Of a DNA stretch of 64,000 nucleotides, positions 18,777 to 28,499 are shown piece after piece. The number at the start of each line of letters is the position of its first letter. Position 1 is the first letter of the stretch. The notes beneath the pieces were generated by a model. The model was given only the letters and a program-made list of their open reading frames with translations, was not told the DNA's origin and did no database searches. The DNA comes from Sphingomonas glacialis (GTDB lineage: Bacteria; Pseudomonadota; Alphaproteobacteria; Sphingomonadales; Sphingomonadaceae). The stretch spans positions 110,994-174,993 of the forward strand of contig NZ_RCZC01000006.1 of the NCBI RefSeq assembly GCF_006439055.1, written 5' to 3'. The translations under genes were made by a program, and so were the position numbers.

Positions 18777-20003
18777 ATGACCAGCCCGCGCTCCCCGCTC
18801 GCCCGCCCCTTCCCGCTTTTGCCGCAGATCGCCGGCGTCACGCCGCATGTCGCGCGTGCCGGCTACAAGGCGTGGGAGCGCACCGATTTGACTTTCATCA
18901 CGCTCGATCCGGGCACCAGCGTCGCGGGCGTGCTGACGCAGAGCAAATGCCCCTCGCCCGAGGTAGAATGGTGCCGCGCCGCGCTCGTGCTCGGCCAGGC
19001 GCGCGCGATTGTGGTCAATGCCGGCAACGCCAACGCCTTTACTGGCGCGCGCGGCCGCGCTGCAGTCGAAGTGATCGCGGCACGCGCGGCGGGGCAGCTC
19101 GGCTGCCAGCCGTCCGATATCTTCGTCGCCTCGACCGGCGTGATCGGCGTGCCGCTGCCGATCGACAAGGCCGAGGCCGGGCTCGACGCCGCCTTCTCCG
19201 CCGCGCCGTGCTCGTGGGAAGAGGCGACCAACACGATCGGCACGACCGACACCTTCGCCAAGGCGGCGATGACGACCGCGGTGGTCGATGGACGTACCGT
19301 CACGCTCGTCGGCATCATCAAGGGTTCGGGGATGATCGCGCCCGACATGGCGACGATGCTCGGCTTTATCTTCACGGACGCCGCGGTCGAGCCCGCCTTC
19401 CTGCAGGCGGCACTCAGCGAGGCGAACCGCGCGAGCTTCTCGTGCATCACCGTCGACAGCGACACCTCGACCAGCGACAGCGTGCTCGCCTTCGCGACCG
19501 GCAAGGCGGGCAATACACCGCTCAGCGATGCCGAGGATGCCGGCGCCGACGCCTTCCGTGCGGCCTTGTCCGACCTGTGCCTCCAGCTCGCGCATCTCGT
19601 CGTGCGCGACGGCGAAGGCGCGACCAAGTTCATCGAGATCGCCGTGACGGGCGCGGAGAGCGACGCCAGCGCCCGGACGATCGCGCTCAGCATCGCCAAC
19701 TCGCCCCTGGTCAAGACCGCGATCGCGGGTGAGGACGCCAATTGGGGCCGCGTCGTGATGGCGGTCGGCAAGGCCGGCGAACCCGCCGAGCGCGACAGCC
19801 TCGCGATCCGCTTCGGCGATACGCAGGTCGCGCAGGGCGGCCTCGCGGTGGTCGGCTATGACGAGGCGCCAGTCGCCGCGCATCTCAAGGGGCAGGACAT
19901 CGAGATCGGCGTCGATATCGGCCTGGGCGAGGGCAGCGCAACGGTCTGGACGTGCGACCTGACGCATGGCTACATCTCGATCAACGCGGATTATCGCAGC
20001 TAA
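18777..20003 (+). CDS. argJ: Bifunctional glutamate N-acetyltransferase/ornithine acetyltransferase
   Basis: Recycles the acetyl group in arginine synthesis, transferring it from N-acetylornithine to glutamate. The 408-residue precursor would cleave itself before the Thr of the motif MATMLGFIFTDA; GSGMIAPDMATM lies just before it. ITVDSDTSTSD and GEDANWGRV are further family motifs. The ATG at 18777 gives the family N-terminus. It is monocistronic and divergent from the EF-hand gene. Confidence 0.96.
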   Translation: MTSPRSPLARPFPLLPQIAGVTPHVARAGYKAWERTDLTFITLDPGTSVAGVLTQSKCPSPEVEWCRAALVLGQARAIVVNAGNANAFTGARGRAAVEVIAARAAGQLGCQPSDIFVASTGVIGVPLPIDKAEAGLDAAFSAAPCSWEEATNTIGTTDTFAKAAMTTAVVDGRTVTLVGIIKGSGMIAPDMATMLGFIFTDAAVEPAFLQAALSEANRASFSCITVDSDTSTSDSVLAFATGKAGNTPLSDAEDAGADAFRAALSDLCLQLAHLVVRDGEGATKFIEIAVTGAESDASARTIALSIANSPLVKTAIAGEDANWGRVVMAVGKAGEPAERDSLAIRFGDTQVAQGGLAVVGYDEAPVAAHLKGQDIEIGVDIGLGEGSATVWTCDLTHGYISINADYRS

Positions 20004-20004
20004 G

Positions 20005-20106
20005 GCTCCCCCGGCGGAGGCGGGGCCCAGTCGCGAAGGTCTTGAGGGCGGGGCAGCGTACGACGATCAACCGCCCGCAACTGGGCCCCGGCCTTCGCCG
20101 GGGAGC
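20005..20106. repeat. Composite inverted repeat downstream of argJ
   Basis: A roughly 100-bp element with outer arms GCTCCCC / GGGGAGC and inner arms GGGGCCCAGT / ACTGGGCCCC around a 45-bp centre. It is similar in design to, but different in sequence from, the other intergenic repeats in this window. It fills the argJ-GST gap and may end argJ transcription. Confidence 0.7.
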
Positions 20107-20144
20107 ACCAACGATAAAAGATAAAACACAGCAGGAGAGCCACG

Positions 20145-21050
20145 ATGTCCGAGATCATCCTCCACCATTATCCGCGCTCGCCGTATAGCGAGCTCCTGCG
20201 GATCGCGCTCGGCATCAAGGGCGCGGCGTGGCGCTCGGTGATCATCCCCGACATCGCGCCCAAGCCCGACCTCACCCCGCTCACCGGCGGCTATCGCAAG
20301 ACGCCGGTGCTGCAGATCGGCGCCGACATCTATTGCGACACCGCGATCGCGATCGAGGCGATCGAGGCCGCGCTGCCCGGCCCGAGCCTGTTCCCCGCCC
20401 CGCTCGGCCGCTTGCACGCGGTGCTCGCGCTGCAGGCGGGCGGCGCGACCTTCAGCCAGGCGGTCGGCTCGGCGATGGCGCCGTTCCTCGACCGGATCCC
20501 CGACGCCTTCTTCGATGACCGCAAGAAACTGTTCGGCTTCGATCGCGACCGCATCGCCAAGGCCGCGCCGCATCTGCTCGCGCAATTCACCGGCTGGCTC
20601 GCGCGGCTTGATGATGCGCTGAGCGACGGGCGCGCCTTCCTCGGCGGCGACGCGCCCGGCTATGCCGATTGCGCGGCGGCGATGAACCTGTGGTTCCACG
20701 GCAATTTCGGGATGAAGGACGCGCGCACGGCCCGCCTCCCGCATCTCGCCGCTTGGTTCGAGCGCATCACCGCGATCGGTCATGGCACGCCGACCGACCT
20801 GTCCGCGGCCGAAGCGCTGGCGATCGCGCGCGATGCCGAACCGACCGCGATCGAACTGATCGAGCCCGACAGCGGCTTCACGGCCAGCCAGAGCGTCACC
20901 GTTCGAACCGAAGACCCTGGCGCGGATGCGGTAAGCGGCGCGCTCGTGCGCCTGACGCCGCGCGAGATCGTCGTGCTGCGCGAGGATCCGCACGTCGGGC
21001 GCGTTGCGGTGCATTTCCCGCGGATCGGCCAGATCCTCGCGCCCGCATAA
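20145..21050 (+). CDS. Glutathione S-transferase family protein
   Basis: A 301-residue protein with an N-terminal thioredoxin-like GST domain (LHHYPRSPYSELLRIALGIK, with RKTPVLQIG and the cis-Pro before VLQ, DTAIAIEAI) and an all-helical domain. It is longer than ordinary GSTs (about 210), and the last 70-80 residues form an extra beta-rich part (TPREIVVLREDPHVGRVAVH). Neither glutathione dependence nor substrate can be inferred. GGAG lies upstream of the ATG. Confidence 0.85.
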   Translation: MSEIILHHYPRSPYSELLRIALGIKGAAWRSVIIPDIAPKPDLTPLTGGYRKTPVLQIGADIYCDTAIAIEAIEAALPGPSLFPAPLGRLHAVLALQAGGATFSQAVGSAMAPFLDRIPDAFFDDRKKLFGFDRDRIAKAAPHLLAQFTGWLARLDDALSDGRAFLGGDAPGYADCAAAMNLWFHGNFGMKDARTARLPHLAAWFERITAIGHGTPTDLSAAEALAIARDAEPTAIELIEPDSGFTASQSVTVRTEDPGADAVSGALVRLTPREIVVLREDPHVGRVAVHFPRIGQILAPA

Positions 21051-21061
21051 GGCGTCTGCCG

Positions 21062-21460
21062 TCAGGGGTGCGGCGTCGCCTCGGGCGTCAACGTCACGTC
21101 GATCGGGTTGGGCTTGAGCTCGCGCAACGCCCCGTTGCCGCGATCGACGAGATAACCGACCAGGCCGGTGGTCAGCGCACTGCGGGCGGCAGCCCCCGGC
21201 CGTTCGGTATCGACACTGCTGACCGTGACTTCGATCGGCTTATAGCCAGGCTTGCGAAGCGTCGCGACGAAGCCGGTCTTGCGCTTGAGCGTCAGCGTGC
21301 ACGGCGTGATGCAGCTGACCCCGATCGACGTGCTCACATCGGCGCCAGGCGGCTGCGAGCGAACGTCGAGGGTCTGCCGGGTGCCGTGCGACACGGTCGC
21401 GCACCCGCCAAGCAAGAGGGCCGCTACAACCGGCGAGCTCACGCGTTTCGCTATGCTCAT
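21062..21460 (-). CDS. Lipoprotein with PEGA-like domain
   Basis: A 132-residue putative lipoprotein: the signal ends in the lipobox LLGGC, then a short beta-rich domain (VRSQPPGADVSTSIGVSCIT, TLKRKTGFVATLRKPGYKPI) of the PEGA type that often lies at the cell surface or periplasm. GGAGG lies 5 nt before the ATG at 21460. The function is unknown. It is convergent with the GST gene. Confidence 0.8.
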   Translation of the reverse strand: MSIAKRVSSPVVAALLLGGCATVSHGTRQTLDVRSQPPGADVSTSIGVSCITPCTLTLKRKTGFVATLRKPGYKPIEVTVSSVDTERPGAAARSALTTGLVGYLVDRGNGALRELKPNPIDVTLTPEATPHP

Positions 21461-21560
21461 GACATGCCTCCGCCAGCGCGTGGGTCTCACGCACTGGCGG
21501 GAAAGTATCCGGGAAAGGCTATCGTTTCAACGCGCTAACAGCCTAACCCGCGATAGCAAC

Positions 21561-21884
21561 TTAGGCGAGCTCGCCCTCGAGCCAGGCCTTCAACCGGCCC
21601 TTGGGCTCGGCGCCGACCTTGGTCGCGGCGGGCGCGCCGTTCTTGAACAGGATCATCGTCGGGATCCCGCGCACGCCGTACTTGCCCGGCGCATCGGGAT
21701 TGTCGTCGATGTTGAGCTTGGCGATCGTCACCTTCTCGCCCAGTTCCTCGGAGATTTCCTCGAGGCTCGGCCCGATCATCTTGCACGGGCCGCACCATTC
21801 CGCCCAGAAATCGACCAGCACCGGACCGGTTGCGTTGGTGACGTCGGCTTCCCAGCTCGCGTCGGTGATCTTTTTGGTCGCCAT
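21561..21884 (-). CDS. trxA: Thioredoxin
   Basis: A 107-residue thioredoxin with active site WCGPCK (C31, C34), cis-proline in RGIPTMILF and normal family length. It reduces disulfides in cytoplasmic proteins. AAGGAG lies 10 nt upstream of the ATG at 21884. It is the last gene of the addB-addA-trxA string, 66 nt after addA. Confidence 0.97.
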   Translation of the reverse strand: MATKKITDASWEADVTNATGPVLVDFWAEWCGPCKMIGPSLEEISEELGEKVTIAKLNIDDNPDAPGKYGVRGIPTMILFKNGAPAATKVGAEPKGRLKAWLEGELA

Positions 21885-21950
21885 GGTGAAAACTCCTTCG
21901 TGTGAACGCAGAGATAGGATGCGCACGCAGCACACTCAAGCGCACGACTG

Positions 21951-24900
21951 CTAGCTTTGCTCCACCCCCGCAAAGCCTGGCTTGTGTACAGCCAGCAGGT
22001 CGTCGGGCAACGCGTGCAGCGTAGGCCCGCTGGTATAGAGCAAAGCCGCCTCGACGCGGCGCTGCGGGAAGATCACCGCGAGCGCGGCCACATAGGCCGC
22101 CATCTGCTTGAGATGATAGGCGGGCACGTCGGCGAGCCCCGCCGGCACCGCGCGCCCGGTCTTGAAATCGACCACGCGGATCAGCTCGGGCGTGACGAGC
22201 AGCCGGTCGACCGTCCCCGAAACGACGAACCCGTCGCGCAGCACCGCGGCGATCGGCGCCTCGGCCAGCGCGGTCGGGCCGAACAGCTCGGCCAGCGCCG
22301 GATCGTCGAGCACCGCCAGCACCGGCGCGATGATCCGCGCGCGCGCCTTCGCCTCCTCGACCGCGCCCGCCTGCGCAAGCCAGCGATCCGCCGCCTCGGC
22401 CCGCAGCTCGGGCGCGACCGCCGGCAAGCGTTCGAACAGCGCATGGATCAGCCGCCCGCGCTCGGCCGCCGCGCGCATGGCAGGCGTCGGCGGCGCATCG
22501 GCGACCGCATCCTCGCCAAGCGACGACGGCGCGAGCGGACGCGGCGGGCGGGCTTCCTGCGGCGCGGGGCGCAGCGCCCAATCGGGAACCGGCTCGGCCA
22601 CGGTGCTCCCACGTGCCGCACGGCGATCGGGCGCGACAGGACGCTGCGGCTCGCGCCCGGCAAAGTCGCGCGCGCCCTCGCCCGCTATCCCGAGCGCGGT
22701 CATCGCGCGGTCGGCCGCGGCGTACCAGCTCTGCTCGGGCGCGATCCCCTGTGCGCGCGGCCCGACCGACCCGGCGATCACCAGCCGCTCCTCGGCGCGC
22801 GTCGCCGCGACATAGAACAGCCGCCAATGCTCCTCGAGATCGCGCGCCGCGGTTTCCTCGACCAAGACGGCGAGCGGCCCGGTCGCCTCGCCCTTGCGCG
22901 GGCGGATGACGGGCAGTTCGTTCGCCATGTCGTCGGCGCGCCAGTTGAGCGTCGAGCGCGGCGAGCGCGTCGGATCGACCGCAGCATCGGCGAGGATGAC
23001 CAGCGGCGCCTGCAGCCCCTTGGCGCCATGCGCCGTCATCACGCGCACCGCATCGAGCGGCGCCGACGGATCGCGCTTGATCTCGACCTCGCCACGATCG
23101 AACCAGTCGAGGAAGCGCTGCAGCGACGGCGTCCCCAGCGATTCGAAATCGAGCGCGGCGCTGAGCAATTCCTCGATCGGATCGCGCGCTTCCTGTCCCA
23201 ACCGCCGCACGAGATTGCGCCGCGCGCCGAGCGGCCCCGACAGCAGTTCCTCTAGAAACTGGTAGGGCGTCGCGATGTCGGCGCGCGCCAGCATCGCGAA
23301 CAGCGGCGCGATATCCTCGCGCGGTTCGGTGGTTGAGATATGCCGCCACAGGCTCCCGGTGCGCGGCGGCGCGGCGAGCATCAGCCGCTCCTGGCTCCAC
23401 CCGATCAGCGGCGAGACGAGCAGCGCGGCAAGCGACAGATCGTCGGCCGGCTGCAGCACGAAGCGGATCGCGGCGAGCAGATCCTGCACCGACAGCGGCG
23501 CGTTGAGCCGCAACCGATCGACCCCCGCAACGGGCACGCCCTCGGCATAGAGCCGCGCGACGATCAGCGAGGCGAGCTCGCCGCGGCGCTTGACGAGGAT
23601 CATGATGTCCTCGGGCCGCAGCGTCCGCCCCTTGCTCTCGAGCATCAGCGTGCCGATCCAGCCCTTTATCGTCCGCGCGATCTGCCGCGCGAGCTCGCGC
23701 GTCGAATCGGAGATCCAGCTCTCCTCATCCTCGTCGCTGCCGCCCGCGACGACCAATGGCCACAGCGTAACGGTGCCCGGCCCCGGCACTTCGCTCGCAT
23801 GCACCTCGCGGTCGGCGATCGCGCCGAGCCCGGGCTCGGGCAGCGCCTCGATCGCCGCATCGACGAATTCGAGCACCGGCCGCGTCGAGCGGAACGATTG
23901 CGTCAGCGACAGCCGGTGCCACGGCCGCGCGCGCATCGTGCCGGTCTGGCGGCGCTGCTCGTCATCGGCCTCCCACGCGTCGCGTGCGAGCGTGCCGAGC
24001 TTCTTCTCGGCGGCGGCGAAATAGAGCGGGTGCGTCCCCTGGAAGCCGAAGATCGCCTGCTTGAAATCGCCGACGGTGAACAGCGTGCGGACGCGCGCAT
24101 CCTGCGCGCCCTCGCCCGCGAAGAACTCCTCGACCAGCGCATGGATGATCGCCCATTGCGCGGGATTGGTGTCCTGCGCCTCGTCGATCAGCACATGGTC
24201 GGTCGCCTGGTCGAGCTTGTAGCGCACCCATTCGCCCATCCCCGGCTGGCCGAGCAGGCTGATCGTCGCGCGGATCAGATCGTCGAAATCGACCGCGCCG
24301 AGGCGGCGTTTCGCGCGCTCGTAGGTCACCGCATAATCGCGCCCGACCGACAGCGCATCGGCGAGCAGATCGGCGTAAGCCGCGCGCTCGCGCAGGCCCA
24401 GAAGGTGTGCGCACGCCTCGCCGATCTCGACCGCGAGATCGGCATATTCCGGATCGGCGGCAAGCAGCTTGGGCGAATATTTGCGCGGCTCGCGCTTCGC
24501 GGTGAAGGGCACGCCGATCAGATCGCCGAGCATCCGCGCGCGCATCGCAGGGTCGGCCTCGACCCAGCATTCGGCGACATCGGCATGGTTGCCGCCCGTC
24601 GCGGTGCCCCAGGCGCGGTTGGCTGCCGCAAGCCGCGCGACCGAGTCGGTATCGAACGCAACATCGCTGCATGCGGCGGTGATCTCCGCCTCGATCTCAC
24701 CCTGCGGCAAATCGAGCGCCCGGCGGATGAAGGGCCGCACACCTTCCCCCATCGGCAACTCGGCCATCGCCGCGGGTGCGCGCGCGCAAGCGAGCAGGAA
24801 TTTCTCCGCCTCGCCCTCGCCCAGCCGCAAACTCAGCGCGCCGACCGTCGCGACCGGCGCGTCGCGGCCCTCGGTTTCGGCGGCGACGAGCATCTCGGCG

Positions 24901-25397
24901 AGCGCATCGCGCGCCATCACCGCTTCCTCGCGCGCCTCGATCGGGCGGAAGCCGGGCACCAGCCCCGCCTCGACCGGGAAGGCGGCGAGCAGGCTCTGGC
25001 AGAAACCGTGGATCGTCTGGATACGGATCCCGCCGCCGGGCGAATCGAGTACGCGCGCGAACAGCGTCCGCGCCCGCGCCCGGAGCGCGGGCGACGGATC
25101 CTCGCCGAGCGCCTGCAGGTCGGAGACGAGCTCGGGCTCGGGCATCCGCACCCAGGCGGCGAGCCGATCGCCGATCCGCACCGCCATTTCGGCCGCGCCC
25201 GCCTTGGTGAAGGTCAGGCACAGGATCGCGCCCGGATCGACGCCGGTCAGCAGCAACCGGAAAACGCGCGCGGTGAGCACTTGCGTCTTGCCCGTGCCAG
25301 CCGAGGCGGAGAGCCAGACGTGCCCGCCGGGGTCGCTCGCTCGCGCCTGCGCATCCTTGAGGATCGGAAGGGGCCGTTGTGAGTGGGTGACGCTCAT
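21951..25397 (-). CDS. addA: Double-strand break repair helicase-nuclease AddA
   Basis: The UvrD-like helicase and nuclease subunit of AddAB, which resects double-strand breaks for RecA. The 1148-residue length is normal. Walker A ASAGTGKT is at 31-38, the DEAQDTNPAQW segment is motif II, and VMTAHGAKGLQAPLVIL is motif V/VI-like. The C-terminal RecB-type nuclease includes RVVDFKTGRAVP. It follows addB across a 141-bp gap filled by an inverted repeat. Confidence 0.96.
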   Translation of the reverse strand: MSVTHSQRPLPILKDAQARASDPGGHVWLSASAGTGKTQVLTARVFRLLLTGVDPGAILCLTFTKAGAAEMAVRIGDRLAAWVRMPEPELVSDLQALGEDPSPALRARARTLFARVLDSPGGGIRIQTIHGFCQSLLAAFPVEAGLVPGFRPIEAREEAVMARDALAEMLVAAETEGRDAPVATVGALSLRLGEGEAEKFLLACARAPAAMAELPMGEGVRPFIRRALDLPQGEIEAEITAACSDVAFDTDSVARLAAANRAWGTATGGNHADVAECWVEADPAMRARMLGDLIGVPFTAKREPRKYSPKLLAADPEYADLAVEIGEACAHLLGLRERAAYADLLADALSVGRDYAVTYERAKRRLGAVDFDDLIRATISLLGQPGMGEWVRYKLDQATDHVLIDEAQDTNPAQWAIIHALVEEFFAGEGAQDARVRTLFTVGDFKQAIFGFQGTHPLYFAAAEKKLGTLARDAWEADDEQRRQTGTMRARPWHRLSLTQSFRSTRPVLEFVDAAIEALPEPGLGAIADREVHASEVPGPGTVTLWPLVVAGGSDEDEESWISDSTRELARQIARTIKGWIGTLMLESKGRTLRPEDIMILVKRRGELASLIVARLYAEGVPVAGVDRLRLNAPLSVQDLLAAIRFVLQPADDLSLAALLVSPLIGWSQERLMLAAPPRTGSLWRHISTTEPREDIAPLFAMLARADIATPYQFLEELLSGPLGARRNLVRRLGQEARDPIEELLSAALDFESLGTPSLQRFLDWFDRGEVEIKRDPSAPLDAVRVMTAHGAKGLQAPLVILADAAVDPTRSPRSTLNWRADDMANELPVIRPRKGEATGPLAVLVEETAARDLEEHWRLFYVAATRAEERLVIAGSVGPRAQGIAPEQSWYAAADRAMTALGIAGEGARDFAGREPQRPVAPDRRAARGSTVAEPVPDWALRPAPQEARPPRPLAPSSLGEDAVADAPPTPAMRAAAERGRLIHALFERLPAVAPELRAEAADRWLAQAGAVEEAKARARIIAPVLAVLDDPALAELFGPTALAEAPIAAVLRDGFVVSGTVDRLLVTPELIRVVDFKTGRAVPAGLADVPAYHLKQMAAYVAALAVIFPQRRVEAALLYTSGPTLHALPDDLLAVHKPGFAGVEQS

Positions 25398-25403
25398 TTA
25401 AAT

Positions 25404-25513
25404 CCTCCCCTCCCTGGAAGGGAGGGGTTGGGGGTGGGTCGGCCCGTGGAGAGCGAGACGTTCCCATTGAGAGCAACCCACCCCTCGATCCCCTCCCTTC
25501 CAGGGAGGGGAGG
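25404..25513. repeat. Composite inverted repeat, CCTCCCCTCCC family
   Basis: Two hairpins (CCCTCCCT / AGGGAGGG types) point toward each other, with a mirrored inner segment GGGGGTGGGTCGGCCCGT on the left and CAACCCACCCC on the right. The unit at 53067-53176 has the same organisation and the same inner sequence. It lies within the addB-addA transcription unit, so it is presumably not a complete terminator. Confidence 0.8.
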
Positions 25514-25538
25514 AAGAAGGTGAGGAAGAAGGCCGAGC

Positions 25539-28499
25539 TTACTCACGCCCATACCATTCATCCCGCCGCATCAGTTGGTCATACTCGGCATACGGCGCAT
25601 ATTCCGGATGCAGCTTCGCCTCGAACGCGCGCATCCCCGTCAGCCAGTCCGCAGCCGCCGCCGAAAAGTGCCGCGCCGCCACACTCGTGAAATCCTCGGG
25701 CAAAACCTTGTCGCCCTTCCCCGCCGCATCGACCGGCGACGTCACATACCCGAACGCATCGCCCTTCTTCGACAGCGACCAATATTCGAACCCGCGCGCC
25801 TTGCCCGCAATCGCGTCGAACCCGCCGCGCTCGGCAATCAGCCCAAGCAGCCCCAACTGCAGACTGAACCCTTCGCGCACCGCTGCCGGCGACGGCGGCT
25901 TGCCCGTCTTGTAATCGATCACCGCGAGCGTCCCATCGGCCAACCGATCGATCCGGTCGAACTTCCCCGTCAGCATCACCCCCGCAAGCGACACCGCCCC
26001 CGATTGCTCGACCGCGAGCACTTGCCGCCCCTCGTCGAGGTTGCGCCCCATCTGCGCGACGATCCAGTCGATCGCCTCCATCAGCCGCGGCTTCCACAGC
26101 GCGCGCTGCATCGGATGCGCGCCCTCGAACATCGCCAACGCGCGCGCGTGCAGCCGGTCGAGCGCGCAGCCATCCTCCTTCGCCCAGCGCTCGAGAATGT
26201 CGTGCACCGCAGTGCCCCGCCAAGCCGCGCTCGGATCGGCATCGACCGGATCGAGCGGCGCCAGCCCAAGGATCCGCTTGGCATAGAAAGCGTAAGGATC
26301 GGCCTTGAGCCGGTCGACATCGGTGACCGCAATCTTCTCGGGCCGGCGCTCGGGCGGCGGCACCGGCGCAGGCTGCTCGGCCGGCGCATGCACCCCGGGA
26401 TCATCGAGCGCGCGCGCCCAGCCTTCGAGCGCCGACGCACGCTCGAACCGCTCGCCCGCGAGCGCCTGCAGCCGCAGCCAGAAGCGCGACGCGATCGCCG
26501 GCTGCGTACCCCCACGTCGCGCGCGCGTGATCAGCGCTGTCGGCGCACCAAGCGCCTGCGCCAGATCATGCGCCGCCAGACCAACGCCACGGTCGAGCCC
26601 AGGAAGCCCAAGCTCGGCCCGAATCCGCGGCGACAGCCACGGATCGGGCGCGGGCAGACCCGGCCAGGTCCCCTCGTTCAAGCCGCCCAAAATCATGATG
26701 TCGGCAGTCTGCAACCGCGCCTCGATCAAGCCGTAGATCGCCAGCCGCGGATGCTCGCCCTGGCGCGAGCGCACCGCGACCTCGTCCATCAGCGTCTTGA
26801 GCAAAGGCGCAAGGCTCGCTGGGTCGATCCTGGGCGGCCCCTGCAAGGCATGCGCCTCCGCCTCGTTGAGCAATTCCGCCGCCGCGCGCCCATTGGGGCC
26901 CGACCACAAGGCATCGCCGCATAGCGCCTGCGCGGTCGTGCGCAGCGCCTCGAGCACCGCGCCGAGCGGCTGCGCACCCGCCCCGAACACGCGTTCGATC
27001 GGTACGAGCAATTCGCGCGCCTCCGGCCACCATTCAAGCGCAGCGCGCGCGTGCCGCGCCTCGCGCAAATGCGTGTCGATCCCCGCCAGCCCCGCCGCCG
27101 GCCGCGGCCCGCGCAAAGCCCGGTCGAGCGCACGCACCCCCGACAGCCACACCGCACGCGGCGCTCCGCTGCGCACCAGCGGATGCTTGAGCAGCGTGAG
27201 CAGAGCGAGCGGCGCAAACCGCTGCGTCGCGGCCTCGGCCAGCGCCGTCAGCAAGGTCCCCGGCGGCAGGATCGACAGCGGCCGCCCCGCGGAATCATCG
27301 ACGGTGATGTTCCACCGCTGGAGATGCGCCGCAACACGGCGCGCCAGCCCACGATCGGGCGTGATCAGCGCCGCGGTGCGCGTGCCGATCAGCTCGCCCG
27401 CCTCGGGCTCGAGCGCAGCGCGCAGCGCGAGCGCGATCGCCTGCGCCTCCTCGCCCGGCGTCGCGAGTTCGGCGGCTGAAATCCCCGCCAGGCGCCGCTG
27501 CTCGGGGCCGAGCGTCGTCCAGCGCGCGGTATAGTCGGCGACCGACAGCGCGTTCGCCACCGCCTTGCCGCGCGCGATCGTCGCGTCGTGATCGCTGCCG
27601 TCGCGCCAGGTGCGGAACTCGCCGCGATTGACCCCCATCCGCTCGAGCAGCAGCTTCAAATGGAATTGCGGATGCGTCTCGATCGATCGCCGCGACAGGC
27701 CACTCACCGGATCGGGCGCATGCGGGCCGAGCGCCTGCCATTCGCCTTCATCCATCCCGGTCGCGAGATCGGCGAGCACCACCATTCCGCGCGAGCTATC
27801 GGCGATGCAGCGCAGCAGCCGCGCCACCGCGGGCGCGCTGTCGATCACCCCCGCCGCGCAGATGAACCCGGCGGGCGGTGCAGCACGCCAGCGCGTCGCC
27901 AGCCGCTCGAACAGCATCCCGCGCCGCGCCGCCGCGTCGATCCGGCCGAGCCGACGCAGTTCCTCGGGCCAGCGATCGAGCACGATCCCGAACAGGGCAA
28001 GCGCCCGCTCCCAATGCGCCGACATCGCCTCGCTCAGCTCGATCTCGCGCAACTGCCGCGGCGCGATTTCCTCGACCAGCAATTGATCGAGCGTGCGCGC
28101 GAGATCCCCCGCGAGCCGCACCGCCTCGGCCGCATCGACCGGCAGCCCGACGCGCGCGCGCTCCTCGGCGACGAGCCGCGCGAGGATCATCCGCCGTTCG
28201 AGCGGCGCGACCGCGGGCGGCACCGGCTCGGGCGCATCGACCGGATCAAGCGCCGCGCCGATCGCTTCGTCGAGCGCGGGATCGCCGATCGCGACGAGCC
28301 GCGGCAACAACAACCCGCCCGAACTCGCGCGCACGAAGGCGTCGGTCAGCGCCAGCTTGGCGCGGTTGTTGGGGAGCAGCACGAGGCCCTTGGCGAGCCC
28401 GAGATCATCCCCACCAAATTGTCGGATCAGCCCCGCCGCCAGCGCATCGGCGAACGCGCGGTGCGCGGGGATCGTGAAGAGCCGCGGCCCCTCAGCCAT
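25539..28499 (-). CDS. addB: Double-strand break repair protein AddB
   Basis: The second subunit of AddAB, 986 residues, with a helicase-like N-terminal part lacking a clear Walker A and a C-terminal nuclease domain (IDYKTGKPPSPAAV, with the conserved Asp and Lys). It recognises Chi-like sites and supplies the second nuclease in the family. The ATG overlaps the end of murU by 8 nt. The identity is supported by its neighbour addA. Confidence 0.94.
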   Translation of the reverse strand: MAEGPRLFTIPAHRAFADALAAGLIRQFGGDDLGLAKGLVLLPNNRAKLALTDAFVRASSGGLLLPRLVAIGDPALDEAIGAALDPVDAPEPVPPAVAPLERRMILARLVAEERARVGLPVDAAEAVRLAGDLARTLDQLLVEEIAPRQLREIELSEAMSAHWERALALFGIVLDRWPEELRRLGRIDAAARRGMLFERLATRWRAAPPAGFICAAGVIDSAPAVARLLRCIADSSRGMVVLADLATGMDEGEWQALGPHAPDPVSGLSRRSIETHPQFHLKLLLERMGVNRGEFRTWRDGSDHDATIARGKAVANALSVADYTARWTTLGPEQRRLAGISAAELATPGEEAQAIALALRAALEPEAGELIGTRTAALITPDRGLARRVAAHLQRWNITVDDSAGRPLSILPPGTLLTALAEAATQRFAPLALLTLLKHPLVRSGAPRAVWLSGVRALDRALRGPRPAAGLAGIDTHLREARHARAALEWWPEARELLVPIERVFGAGAQPLGAVLEALRTTAQALCGDALWSGPNGRAAAELLNEAEAHALQGPPRIDPASLAPLLKTLMDEVAVRSRQGEHPRLAIYGLIEARLQTADIMILGGLNEGTWPGLPAPDPWLSPRIRAELGLPGLDRGVGLAAHDLAQALGAPTALITRARRGGTQPAIASRFWLRLQALAGERFERASALEGWARALDDPGVHAPAEQPAPVPPPERRPEKIAVTDVDRLKADPYAFYAKRILGLAPLDPVDADPSAAWRGTAVHDILERWAKEDGCALDRLHARALAMFEGAHPMQRALWKPRLMEAIDWIVAQMGRNLDEGRQVLAVEQSGAVSLAGVMLTGKFDRIDRLADGTLAVIDYKTGKPPSPAAVREGFSLQLGLLGLIAERGGFDAIAGKARGFEYWSLSKKGDAFGYVTSPVDAAGKGDKVLPEDFTSVAARHFSAAAADWLTGMRAFEAKLHPEYAPYAEYDQLMRRDEWYGRE